Positions 43,748 through 52,602 of a stretch of DNA of 64,000 nucleotides are shown here, in pieces (within the stretch, counting starts at the first letter, position 1; the number at the start of each line of letters is the position of its first letter). Below the pieces are notes generated by a model that worked only from the letters and a program-made list of their open reading frames with translations, did not search any database and was not told the DNA's origin. The position numbers and the translations under genes are program-made. Source of the DNA: JALUZX01 sp964561605 (GTDB lineage Bacteria > Planctomycetota > UBA1135 > JALUZX01); assembly GCA_964561605.1 (NCBI GenBank), contig CAZLQD010000012.1, forward strand, positions 62,001 to 126,000, in the 5' to 3' direction.

Positions 43748-45634
43748 CTAACGACGGCCGTTTTGCGGTATTTCCCGGCTTTTCTTCCCTTTCCCGGGGA
43801 GGGCCAGGAGGGTCCTGGAGGCGGGGTTCTTCAAAGGCAGGAGGAGGGACCGCAGGGCCTTCCATCGAGGGGGGGGAATCCGGCCGGTCTCGAGGCGGAG
43901 GACCCTCCTCAGGCGGATCTTCCCGCCTTCCACTTCCACCTTCCTCTCAAGGGAGCCCAGGGCGGGGAAGCGGACCTCCTCCCCGGCGGGGAGGGCGAAA
44001 GGCCGGAAGCCCCTGGGAAGGGCGATCTCCAGGTCCAGCTCGGAAGACCAGGGCCCGCCGGGAAGGAGGGTCTCCGAAGGATTCCGCGGGTTCTCCAAGC
44101 CCGGCAGGTTCGAGGCCGGGGACCCGGGAAGGAGGGGCAGGACCAGACGAAGGAGCCCGCCAGGCCCGGGCGGGACCTTCCCACCTTTCAGGGTGACCCG
44201 GAACCGGGCCCGGGACAGGGCCAGTTCCAGGACGGTGATCTCCGCCGCCCCGGCGCCTCCGAAGCGTGAGGCCAGGCGGCCCGCCTGGGGTCCCAGGCCG
44301 AGCCGGGCCGCTTCCAGACCGTTGAAGGCCGTTCCTTCCAGGGTCACCAGGAGGTTCCCCGAGAGAGATCCTTGCTTGCCCAGGACCAGGCTGCCCTTCA
44401 CCTGGAGGGCGCCGCGGGTTCCCCAGAGATCCTGGGGAATCCTGGGGCCCACCAGGGAGGAGGCCCCCAGAAGGGTCGAGGGGGGCGGGTCTCCCGGGAG
44501 GCCTCCCGCCCGGATCCACAGGGGGTCTCCCTGCTCCCATCCTGCGGCCACCCAGAACTCCTGGGCCGCCTCGAGGCAGGGGACCTGGAGCCTGGAGAGG
44601 CGGGTGACGGGCACGACACGGGCCCACTTGCACCCTGCCGCCCTGAGGGCCGCCGCCAGGAAGGCCCCTTCCTCGAGGGGGGTGGCGTAGGCCGACTCCC
44701 AGATCCGGGCGGCGGGCCGGACGGACCAGCCCAGGAGGCGGGGAGGCCAGTGGACCGGCCTGAGCCCTTCCTTCACAAGGGAGGCCGCCCGGTAGGCTTT
44801 CTCCAGCCGTGAGCCCGGAGGGGAGAGCGCTTTCTTCAGGGCGGACAGGAAGTTCCCCGGGAGTCTCCCCAGGCGGGCCAGCCCGGATCGGAACCGCCTC
44901 TCCAGATCCTTCCAGGAGCGGCTTCCAAAGACCAGGAGGTCCGCCGGCGCGGCCGCCCGGGGAATCACCCCCTCACGGAAGAAACGGATCCTCGTTCCTT
45001 CCGGGGTCTCCTTCGTGGTCTTCTCTCCAAGGCGCTGGGGGGGTGCCAGGAGGGCCGCCTGCAGAGGAGTGCCCTTGGGCACTTCCAGGAGGAATTCCTG
45101 GTGGAGCAAGGGGAAGGGGAACTGGGCCTTCTCCACTCCTTCGAAGGGTACCCTCCCCCCGGCCTTGTCGGTGAGTTCGTATTCCAGGACGATCGTGCAC
45201 CCCTCCTCGACCCCCACGTGGGTGACCACCATGTCCCGGAAGCGGGAGAAGTCGGGGCAGAGATTCAAGGCCCCCGGGAAGACCAGGTTCTTCCCGTTCC
45301 TGGCCGTATCCACGGCCCGGCCCGAGGGAAGCCAGGTCCTGGCCTGGAGGATCTTCAGCTCCTGGCGGCTCGGGTCGAAGTGGATCCTGGGGTCGAAGAT
45401 CCCGCTACGCTCCACCGGGGGCAGGCGGAGGACCTTGTAGGCCAGGAGGACGTGCTTCCTGGTGCGGCCCTCGGGCAGGAGGGTGATCTTCACCTCGTGG
45501 CGTAGCACCAGGGCTCCGGCGGAAGGGAACTCTTTGCGGCCCGGCGCATTGCACACCCATGTCGGGGGCTGGGCGGGAAGGGCGGCGAGGGAGAGGAGGA
45601 GGATGTTTCCGAGAACGATTCCGGTCCTTTTCAT
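43748..45634 (-). CDS. Exported DUF3857/transglutaminase-like protein, catalytic residues lost
   Basis: A 628-residue protein with signal peptide MKRTGIVLGNILLLSLAALP. The first 250 residues are a DUF3857 domain: LRHEVKITLLPEGRTRKHVL, HFDPSRQELKILQARTWLPS, and FRDMVVTHVGVEEGCTIVLE. The transglutaminase-like core that should follow is recognisable only by YATPLEEGAFLAAALRAAGC; aligned to the neighbouring gene, the catalytic Cys is Pro, and the His (EFWVAA) and Asp (LWIRAGG) are also gone. The C-terminal 250 residues are beta-rich. It is therefore probably a non-enzymatic partner. ATG 45634 follows AAGGAAGGAA, 26 bp after the upstream gene; the two look like an operon. Confidence 0.83.
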   Translation of the reverse strand: MKRTGIVLGNILLLSLAALPAQPPTWVCNAPGRKEFPSAGALVLRHEVKITLLPEGRTRKHVLLAYKVLRLPPVERSGIFDPRIHFDPSRQELKILQARTWLPSGRAVDTARNGKNLVFPGALNLCPDFSRFRDMVVTHVGVEEGCTIVLEYELTDKAGGRVPFEGVEKAQFPFPLLHQEFLLEVPKGTPLQAALLAPPQRLGEKTTKETPEGTRIRFFREGVIPRAAAPADLLVFGSRSWKDLERRFRSGLARLGRLPGNFLSALKKALSPPGSRLEKAYRAASLVKEGLRPVHWPPRLLGWSVRPAARIWESAYATPLEEGAFLAAALRAAGCKWARVVPVTRLSRLQVPCLEAAQEFWVAAGWEQGDPLWIRAGGLPGDPPPSTLLGASSLVGPRIPQDLWGTRGALQVKGSLVLGKQGSLSGNLLVTLEGTAFNGLEAARLGLGPQAGRLASRFGGAGAAEITVLELALSRARFRVTLKGGKVPPGPGGLLRLVLPLLPGSPASNLPGLENPRNPSETLLPGGPWSSELDLEIALPRGFRPFALPAGEEVRFPALGSLERKVEVEGGKIRLRRVLRLETGRIPPPRWKALRSLLLPLKNPASRTLLALPGKGKKSREIPQNGRR

Positions 45635-45660
45635 GGGTCGATTCCTTCCTTTACCCGGGG

Positions 45661-47751
45661 TCAACGGGTCCGCTCCAGCAGGACGGGGTCCTTCACCAGG
45701 TCCTTGTAGGCCCGGACGACTTCCTTGAATTGGGGGTAGTCCCCGGGAGGCACGGTCCTGAGCTTCTGCTCGACCGTGAGCGTGCATTCGAGAGTCCCCG
45801 GGGGGGAACCGGGGGCGGCCTTCCAGCGGAGGGCCATGGCGGGCCCGTCCATCCGTCTCTCCCGGGGAAGGCGGGCGACCTCGAACCCCGGGGGAAGGGC
45901 CACGGTCTCCCGGATGACCAGGGAAGGAGTGGTCCAGAGCATGAGCGGCTGTTTCCGCTCGGGCGTCAGCGGAACCCTGAGGAAGCCGGCGAATCCCGTT
46001 CCGGGGAAGGGCCTGGCCGCGGCGGGGACGAAGGCGATCCCCCCGGGCCCGGAAGGGGCGTAGCGGGGCGCCTTGAAGCGGAAGGTGACCCGGGCCGGCT
46101 TGGAGTAGTCCTGCATGGTGTCCGGGTCGTACTCCCAGGTCAGGTCCCGGAAGTCGGGACAGATCCCGGCGGCCCAGGAGGCGAAGACCCGGGAGACCTG
46201 GTCCTGGGGCCGCTCGTAGAGAGTCCGGCGCATGCGCTGGTCTGCGTAGTGGACGCCGTGCATCCGGACTTCGAACTCTGCCGACCCGTCGGGTTTCAAG
46301 GTGGTCCGGATCTCCACGAAGAGCCTGTTCCTGGCGGGGCCGAAGAGAGGGGTCCTCCGCAGGGTCTCGCCCTCCTTGGTCCCGATCAGGTAGTACTGCT
46401 CCGCCTCGGCGGAGGACCACATCTCGGGGGAAAGGGGAATCCAGGTGGGGTCCAGGAGGCGGAGGGACCCGTCGGGCTCGCGGACGGCCGTGATGCAGTG
46501 GTTGAACTGGTCGGCCGGGATGTCCTCCACGCGGGAGCCCGCCATGGTCATGCCGCAATAGGCTTCGAAGCCGGCCGCCCTGAGGAGGGTGGTGAGCATG
46601 CCCGCCTTGTCCTTGCAGACCCCGCAACGGTCGTGAAAGGTCATGACCCCGGGGTGGATCGTGTAGCCCTCCCCCTTCCCCATGGTGATTCCCATGTAGC
46701 GGATGTTGTCGGCCACCCAGTGGTTCAGGGCCCGGATCATTCCCTCCCGGTCCTTCCCCTTGGTGAGGCGGGCCACGAGGGCCTTGATGCCCTCCACCTC
46801 CTCCTTGCCGCCCGGGAGGCCGTCCTTCCTGGGTGCGAGGTCGAAGATCTTCCTCTCTTCCTGGACCTTCCAGAACCAGCGGGACTTCTCCTTCCAGTCG
46901 GCCGTGGTGGCCATGACGACCTTGGGGCACTGGTCCGAGGCGGCCGCCGCCCTGGGCTCGGGACGGAAGGCCGGGACGTCCCGTTTCCAGAAGGAGTAGA
47001 CCAGGGTGTCCTTGGTGTAGTCGCAGGCCGAGGAGACGTCGCCGTTGTATACCTTGTACCGGAGCGGCTTGTCCCTTGGGAGGACCACTTCGTAGAACTT
47101 CACCAGGGAGGGTGATCCCTCCTGGAAGAGCACGGTGTCGTAGAAATGGCCCCTCATGGGGGGGACGTAGCGTTCGTCTTCTGAAGGCGGCTTCGGGCCT
47201 CCCCCGGTCCCGGGAGGGGAACCCCGGCCGGGTCCCCCGGCCAGGTAGGCGATGGAGAAGCCCTTCTTGCGCAGGACGTATTCGTAGGCGTCGCCCGGGC
47301 GGAGGCGCCCGAGGGGGACCAGCTTCATCCTGGGGCCCCAGATGATCATGGTCTGGGGCTGGGGGAGGTCCAGGACGGCGGAGGGGGGAATCTCCCTGGG
47401 TTTGCCCTTGGCGGGATAGATGCGGACGAGTTCCACCTCCACCTCGTTCGAGGCCGGGTCGTAGTCGAACCGGAGGGCGGAGTGGGTGATGCCTCCCTTC
47501 TCGTCCAGGATCTTCACCACCTTGTGGATCCTGGTGTGGCCCAGGCCGGACTCCTCCACCCGCACAACCGTGGAGTCCCAGACCGTGACGGTGTGGGCCC
47601 CTTTCCACCGGGCCTTACCGCCGGCCCGGGCGATCCTGGAGAGGACTTCCGCCGGGGTCTTCGGCTCCAGGGGTTCCTGGGCCTGGGCGACGGGCCCTCC
47701 CAGGGGGGAGAAGGGGAGAAGGAGAAGGAGAGACAAGAAGGCTGGCCGCAT
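45661..47751 (-). CDS. Exported DUF3857 and transglutaminase-core protein
   Basis: A 696-residue protein with signal peptide MRPAFLSLLLLLPFSPLGGP. A DUF3857 domain (VVRVEESGLGHTRIHKVVKI; LRPGDAYEYVLRKKG) is followed by a transglutaminase-like domain with all three catalytic residues: Cys in RCGVCKDKAGMLTTLLRAAG, His in FNHCITAVREPDG and Asp in LRLLDPTWIPL. Such proteins are periplasmic and are thought to be proteases or crosslinkers, substrate unknown. A Gly/Pro-rich insert (GGPGRGSPPGTGGGPKPP) sits at about residue 180. The C-terminal third is beta-rich (VALPPGFEVARLPRERRMD). It is upstream of, and likely co-transcribed with, the degenerate paralogue at 43748-45634. Confidence 0.87.
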   Translation of the reverse strand: MRPAFLSLLLLLPFSPLGGPVAQAQEPLEPKTPAEVLSRIARAGGKARWKGAHTVTVWDSTVVRVEESGLGHTRIHKVVKILDEKGGITHSALRFDYDPASNEVEVELVRIYPAKGKPREIPPSAVLDLPQPQTMIIWGPRMKLVPLGRLRPGDAYEYVLRKKGFSIAYLAGGPGRGSPPGTGGGPKPPSEDERYVPPMRGHFYDTVLFQEGSPSLVKFYEVVLPRDKPLRYKVYNGDVSSACDYTKDTLVYSFWKRDVPAFRPEPRAAAASDQCPKVVMATTADWKEKSRWFWKVQEERKIFDLAPRKDGLPGGKEEVEGIKALVARLTKGKDREGMIRALNHWVADNIRYMGITMGKGEGYTIHPGVMTFHDRCGVCKDKAGMLTTLLRAAGFEAYCGMTMAGSRVEDIPADQFNHCITAVREPDGSLRLLDPTWIPLSPEMWSSAEAEQYYLIGTKEGETLRRTPLFGPARNRLFVEIRTTLKPDGSAEFEVRMHGVHYADQRMRRTLYERPQDQVSRVFASWAAGICPDFRDLTWEYDPDTMQDYSKPARVTFRFKAPRYAPSGPGGIAFVPAAARPFPGTGFAGFLRVPLTPERKQPLMLWTTPSLVIRETVALPPGFEVARLPRERRMDGPAMALRWKAAPGSPPGTLECTLTVEQKLRTVPPGDYPQFKEVVRAYKDLVKDPVLLERTR

Positions 47752-47932
47752 GGGTCCTCCGTTCCAGGTTTCCGGGTCCAGGGGGTAGTCCTCCTATTGG
47801 AACCCTCCGGCCCGGCTCCCGCAACGAAGGAGAAAGGATGCAGGGCCGGGGTGTGACCGGGGAGGCTCGGGGAGGGACGAGTGAGAGGGAGGGAAGAGGA
47901 GGAAGGCGGAGAGCCGGGAAAGGAGAGGTGTC

Positions 47933-48421
47933 ATGGGAGAGGAGAGGAAGCGGATCGCGGTCTTACTGGGGATCCTGGGGGCCTTCTGGGTCGGCGGGGC
48001 TTCGCCCTGCCAGAACCTGGGGGCGGTGGGGGAGATCCATGGAATGGGAACCCGGTGGATCCCGCCGGAAGCCGTGGTGGTGGGACCTGTCTTCACCGAC
48101 TGCGGCCGGGGCCGGATCACCCTTCCCGGCGGGGGGAGGACCTTCTCCGGTTGTCCTTCCGCCGTGGTCTACGTTCCCGGCCGGTACGAACCGGTCCCCA
48201 TGGAAGGATGGAAGCTCGTGGGAAAGGAGAGGCGATACACCGTGATGTTCACTTACGAGTGTGTCTCCCACTGGATCCTGGGGATCTTTCCCCTTCCCAT
48301 CTCCAAGGAGTGCGTGGGCCCCGGCCCGGGAAGGCGGATGGCCGACTACGTCTACTCCTGGGAGGCCGTGCCGGAAGGGTGGCCCGGAAGGAACCGTATG
48401 CCCGTGAGGAGGATTCGGTGA
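47933..48421 (+). CDS. Small exported protein of unknown function
   Basis: A 162-residue protein that I do not recognise. RIAVLLGILGAFWVGGASP is a signal peptide or N-terminal anchor. The rest has five cysteines (CQNLG, FTDCGRG, FSGCPSA, YECVSHW, KECVGPG), several aromatic residues and Pro/Gly turns, which suggests a small disulfide-stabilised periplasmic beta domain. ATG 47933 is preceded by GGAGAGG with suitable spacing. Its stop overlaps the GTG start of the next gene by 2-4 bases (GTGA), so translation is probably coupled. The 180 bp upstream, shared with the divergent DUF3857 gene, is purine-rich with no clear promoter. Confidence 0.7.
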   Translation: MGEERKRIAVLLGILGAFWVGGASPCQNLGAVGEIHGMGTRWIPPEAVVVGPVFTDCGRGRITLPGGGRTFSGCPSAVVYVPGRYEPVPMEGWKLVGKERRYTVMFTYECVSHWILGIFPLPISKECVGPGPGRRMADYVYSWEAVPEGWPGRNRMPVRRIR

Positions 48422-49902
48422 AGGGGGTGAGGCGGACCTCCCGGGGAGGCCGGAAAAGGTCCTTCTCTTCCTTCCTGTTCGCGGTTCTCCCCGCCTTCTC
48501 CTTCCTGCTCCTCTCCCTTCACGCCCAGGAACCCTCCGGGGTGGGAAAGAAGAGAGAGGATTTCGCGGACCTCTTCTCCCGGGCCGTCCGGGCCCTGCCT
48601 CCCCAGGAGGTGCGGCCCTCGGCCTGCGGGTGCTCTCTTGGCGGAAGCGGGGAGGACCGGTTCCGGAAGACCCTGGCCCTCCTGGAGAAGGCCTGGCGGC
48701 TTCCCGGGGCCCCGGAGAAGACCCTGGACCTCCTGGCCCGGGACCTGGAGGAACTCTCCCGGGTGAAGAAGGACCTCCTTCGGGGGAAGGCCCTTCGCGG
48801 GAAGGCCGGGGTCCTGCCCCCCCGGTTCCGGCTGCTCCTGGGGAGGATCCAGTGCGCCGCCAGGATGCTCCAGTGGGAGTTACGGAAAAGGGCAAGGGAG
48901 GAGTCCCGGCCCAGGCCTCCTTCCTCCCCCCTCACGGACTTCGTGTCCCGCATCCTGGACCTGGCCTTCCTTTCGCCCGAGGGGGGAAGCCTGGTCCACC
49001 GCCTGCTCTCCGAGAAGGAGACGCCCCCGTCCAGGCGCCGCTTCTACCTGAGGGGAGTCCACCTCGCCCGGCTGGAGGAGGTGGCGGGGAAGGAGGGGGA
49101 AGGAGGGAGCGGACCGCCCTGGAGGGTCGCTCTCCTTGCGGCCCTCCGGCGGACCGCCTCGGCGAACCGGAGGATCCTGGAGAGGGCCAGGAGGGCCGGG
49201 AAGGGGGGGAGAGGCGCCCCGCGGGCCGGCGGCCGGGGAATTCCCCTGGACTGGAATAGCCTCGCGGCGAGATGGAAACGGCTGGGACGATCCTCTCCCC
49301 GGGATGCTTATACGGCCAGGAAGGAGATGGTCACCTCCCTCCTGGCCGATGGAGAGGACCTGGAACTCGCCCTCCGGGGGGCGGACCTGTTCTACCGGAC
49401 CTACCCCGGCGTCTGTCCCCTTGGGATACGGGGGTGGGCCAACCTGGCATGGAAGAAAGGCGCCGTTCCGGAAATCATCCACTGGATCCGGGCCCGGTGG
49501 AACGAGGCGGTCTACAGGCAGGGGGTCAGGGACGCTCTCCAGGGGCTCTGGGTGGGGGGCGGCCTGGTCCACCGGAGGGACCGCCTCCTGGTGGAGGATT
49601 TCATGGTCGAGACCTGGCGGGCCGGGGACATTCCCCCGGAGATCCGGATCCAGGCCCTGGCCAGGATCGCCCGCTCGGCGAGCCTCTCTTCCTCCCTTCT
49701 CGGAGAGGTCCTGGAAGAGGCCCGGGCCTTTGGAAGGAAGGGCCTTGGGAGGGAGGAGGTGGAGACCCTCCGGTCCGCCCTGGAAGAGCTCCGCCGGAAG
49801 GCAGGGAGGCCGGAGGGTGGAGAAAGGGGGGGACTTCCCCGGGAGTCCGGGCGGAAGCCCGGACCCCGGGGGGCGGGACGGCGGAGACCTAGCCCCAGGT
49901 GA
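48418..49902 (+). CDS. Exported or membrane-anchored helical protein of unknown function
   Basis: A 494-residue protein starting at GTG 48418, chosen because GAGGAGGA sits 5 bases upstream and an N-terminal anchor results (KRSFSSFLFAVLPAFSFLLL, then SLHAQ). The rest is mostly alpha-helical, rich in Arg, Leu and Glu, with runs such as FRKTLALLEKAWRLPGAPEK and LARLEEVAGKEGEGG. Two Cys lie near residue 70 (ACGCSLG). The C-terminal tail is basic and Gly/Pro-rich. No domain recognised. It overlaps the preceding small gene and, by 14 bp, the convergent glgP end. The two genes probably act together at the envelope. Confidence 0.72.
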   Translation: MKGVRRTSRGGRKRSFSSFLFAVLPAFSFLLLSLHAQEPSGVGKKREDFADLFSRAVRALPPQEVRPSACGCSLGGSGEDRFRKTLALLEKAWRLPGAPEKTLDLLARDLEELSRVKKDLLRGKALRGKAGVLPPRFRLLLGRIQCAARMLQWELRKRAREESRPRPPSSPLTDFVSRILDLAFLSPEGGSLVHRLLSEKETPPSRRRFYLRGVHLARLEEVAGKEGEGGSGPPWRVALLAALRRTASANRRILERARRAGKGGRGAPRAGGRGIPLDWNSLAARWKRLGRSSPRDAYTARKEMVTSLLADGEDLELALRGADLFYRTYPGVCPLGIRGWANLAWKKGAVPEIIHWIRARWNEAVYRQGVRDALQGLWVGGGLVHRRDRLLVEDFMVETWRAGDIPPEIRIQALARIARSASLSSSLLGEVLEEARAFGRKGLGREEVETLRSALEELRRKAGRPEGGERGGLPRESGRKPGPRGAGRRRPSPR

Positions 49903-52456
49903 TGAGGCCCGGGACGAGGCGCGGCCCCAGCTCGGGGTTCCTGGGAAGGACCCGGACGGCGTAGCCGTGGGCGCCCGAGATGGAGCAGGGGATCCGCCCC
50001 TCGAAGACGGCCGTCCCGTCCTCCCTCTTCTCCACCAGGGTCATGGGGACCCGGTTGCCCACCTTGATCCGGTTTTCCGCATCTACAGGGCCGTAGTAGA
50101 TCTCCACGGCCAGGTCCTCCGGCGCGAGCCGCCCCAGGTGGATCACGGCCTTCACTTCCAGGGTGGAGCCGATGGAGAGCTGGCCGGGAGCCTGGGTCTC
50201 CACCTTCTCGATCCGGAGGTCCCCCCAGAGGGTTTGGACCCGCTCCTTCCAGCCGCCGAGAGCCTGGACCTTTCCCCTCTCGGAGGAGAATTCCTTCCAG
50301 AGGCGGGTCCCCAGGAAGTAGAAACGTTCCGCATATTGGGAGACCATCCTGCCGGTCTCGAAGAAGGGGACGATGGAGGCCAGGCTGGCCTTCATCCTGG
50401 CGATCCAGGCCCGGGGGATCCCGTCCCGGTCCCTCTCGTAGAATGTGGGAACCACCTCCTGCTCGAGCAGGTCGTAGATGGCCCTGGACTCCACCTCGTC
50501 CTGGTAGACCGGGTCGTCGTAGGTCTCGCCCCGGCCGATGGCCCATCCCAGGTCCGGCCTGTAGCCCTCGCACCACCATCCGTCGAGGACGCTCATGTTG
50601 AGACCCCCGTTGGCGGCGACCTTCATCCCGCTCGTGCCGGAGGCCTCGAGGGGACGCCTGGGGTTGTTGAGCCAGAGGTCCACACCCTGGACCATGTACC
50701 GGGCCACGTTGGCGTCGTAGTCCTCGATGAAGACCACGTGGGTCCGCAGACCCTCTTCCCGGGCCACCTGGACGATCTGCTTGATGTAGTTCTTCCCCGT
50801 GTCGTTCCTGGGGTGGGCCTTTCCGGCGAAGACGAGCTGAACGGGTCTCTCCGGGTCGGTGAGGATCTTCTTGATCCGCTCCAGGTCGCGGAAGATCAGG
50901 CTTCCCCGCTTGTAGTCGGCGAACCGGCGGGCGAAGCCGATGGTGAGGGCCAGGGGATCCAGGACCTCTTCGGCCTTGCGGACCTCCGAGGAGGGTACGC
51001 CCCTCTTCTTGAGTTGGGCCGCCAGGCGGCGGCGGACGAAGGCGACGAGCCTCTCCCTGGCCCGCTCGTGGGTCCGCCACAGCTCGGCGTCGGGAATGCG
51101 CTTGACCCGCATGAAGGTGGAGGGATTGAAGGGGGGGAGGAACCAGTCCGGGCCGAGGTAGGTGGTGAGGAGGGCGCTCATCTCCTTCCCGATCCACGTG
51201 GGTGCGTGGATCCCGTTCGTGATGGAGGTGATGGGAACCTCGGACTCGGGGAGGCCCGGCCAGATTTCCTTCCACATGTCCCGCGAGACGGCCCCGTGGA
51301 GCTTGCTGACACCATTACGATGTTCCGCAAGTCTGAGGGCCAGGACGGTCATGCAGAAGTTTTCCGCATGGTCGTGGGGATGGACCCTCCCGAGCTGGAG
51401 GAACTCCTCCCAGGAGATCCCCAGCCTTTGGATGTATTCCTTGAAGTAGGGCTCCAGGAGGTGGGGAGGGAACACGTCGTTTCCCGCCGGAACGGGGGTG
51501 TGGGTGGTGAAGACGTTCCCCAGGGCCACCGCTTCCCGGGCCTCCTGGAAGGAGAGGTCCTTCTCTTCCATCAGGTTCCGGATCCTCTCCAGGGCGAGGA
51601 AGGCGCTGTGGCCCTCGTTCATGTGGCACGTGTGGGGGCACTGGCCCAACCTCTTGAGGAGCCGGATTCCGCCGATGCCCAGGACCACCTCCTGGCGGAT
51701 CCTCATGTCCATGTCCCCGCCGTAGAGCTGGCCCGTGATCCACCGGTCCTCCCGCTGGTTCCGCTCCAGGTTGGTGTCCAGGAGGTAGAGAGGAACCCGG
51801 CCCACCTGGACCTTCCAGGCCTGGGCGTAGACCTTCCTGCCGGGGAAGTCCAGTTCCACCAGGACGGGGGCTCCCTCCTCGTTGCGGACCAGGTCCATGG
51901 GCATCTGGTCGGGGGGATTCTCCTGGTAGAGCTCCTGCTGCCAGCCCTCGCTGTTGAGATACTGGCGGCAATATCCGTAATGGTAGAACAACCCCACCCC
52001 GGTCAGGGGGAGACCCAGGTCGCTGGCGGACTTCAGGTGGTCCCCCGCCAGGATCCCCAGGCCCCCCGAATAGATGGGGAGGCTCTCGTGGATGCCGAAC
52101 TCGGCGGAGAAGTAGGCGATCCTGGTCTCCTTCTGGTCCCCGTGGTGGTTGGTGAACCAGGTCTCGTCGGCCATGTACTGCTCCAGGGCCTCACTCACCC
52201 TCTTCAGGTGCGCCAGGAAGGCCCGGTCCTTGGCCAGGTCGTCCAGCCGGTTCTGGGGGAGCCTCTTCAGGAGGACCATGGGGTTGTGTTCCACCTCGTC
52301 CCAGAGTTCCGGGTCCATCCTCTGGAACAGGTCCACCGCGTCGGGATTCCAGGTCCACCAGAGGTTCTTGGCGATCTTCGTGAGCCCTGCCAGTTCTTCC
52401 GGGATCACCGGAAGGACGGTGAAGGTCCTGACGGTTTCCAGCGTGGCTTGTCCCAT
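49889..52456 (-). CDS. glgP: Alpha-glucan (glycogen/maltodextrin) phosphorylase
   Basis: Releases glucose-1-phosphate from glycogen or maltodextrins using a pyridoxal phosphate cofactor. The 855-residue protein belongs to the short GlgP branch with an N-terminal DUF3417 segment (LTKIAKNLWWTWNPDAVDLF). Active-site segments are YFSAEFGIHESLPIYSGGLG, CHMNEGHSAFLALERIR, TTHTPVPAGNDVFPP and the PLP lysine about residue 611 in EASGTSGMKVAANGGLNMSV, with LTIGFARRFADYKRG. A beta-rich C-terminal domain (DLAVEIYYGPVD) is present. No other glycogen gene is in the window. Product glucose-1-phosphate would feed the glycolytic genes at 1.5 and 16 kb. Confidence 0.96.
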   Translation of the reverse strand: MGQATLETVRTFTVLPVIPEELAGLTKIAKNLWWTWNPDAVDLFQRMDPELWDEVEHNPMVLLKRLPQNRLDDLAKDRAFLAHLKRVSEALEQYMADETWFTNHHGDQKETRIAYFSAEFGIHESLPIYSGGLGILAGDHLKSASDLGLPLTGVGLFYHYGYCRQYLNSEGWQQELYQENPPDQMPMDLVRNEEGAPVLVELDFPGRKVYAQAWKVQVGRVPLYLLDTNLERNQREDRWITGQLYGGDMDMRIRQEVVLGIGGIRLLKRLGQCPHTCHMNEGHSAFLALERIRNLMEEKDLSFQEAREAVALGNVFTTHTPVPAGNDVFPPHLLEPYFKEYIQRLGISWEEFLQLGRVHPHDHAENFCMTVLALRLAEHRNGVSKLHGAVSRDMWKEIWPGLPESEVPITSITNGIHAPTWIGKEMSALLTTYLGPDWFLPPFNPSTFMRVKRIPDAELWRTHERARERLVAFVRRRLAAQLKKRGVPSSEVRKAEEVLDPLALTIGFARRFADYKRGSLIFRDLERIKKILTDPERPVQLVFAGKAHPRNDTGKNYIKQIVQVAREEGLRTHVVFIEDYDANVARYMVQGVDLWLNNPRRPLEASGTSGMKVAANGGLNMSVLDGWWCEGYRPDLGWAIGRGETYDDPVYQDEVESRAIYDLLEQEVVPTFYERDRDGIPRAWIARMKASLASIVPFFETGRMVSQYAERFYFLGTRLWKEFSSERGKVQALGGWKERVQTLWGDLRIEKVETQAPGQLSIGSTLEVKAVIHLGRLAPEDLAVEIYYGPVDAENRIKVGNRVPMTLVEKREDGTAVFEGRIPCSISGAHGYAVRVLPRNPELGPRLVPGLITWG

Positions 52457-52602
52457 GGTCCTCTTTCCCAGGATGAACGTTTTCGTGTCTTCCTTCTCGC
52501 CTCGTCCTGCAGGAGGAAGGAGGGGGGAACCCCGCCTCTTCCCGCCCTCCTTTCATCGGACGGGAAGGGAGAGGATCTTTTGGGAAGGGGGCTCCAGGGC
52601 GG

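Noticed and set aside
43748..47608. A single 1286-codon minus-strand frame joining the two DUF3857 genes
   Set aside because: Its first half is out of frame with the 696-residue protein, whose frame has the catalytic residues. The real downstream gene starts at 45634 with its own signal peptide and ribosome site.
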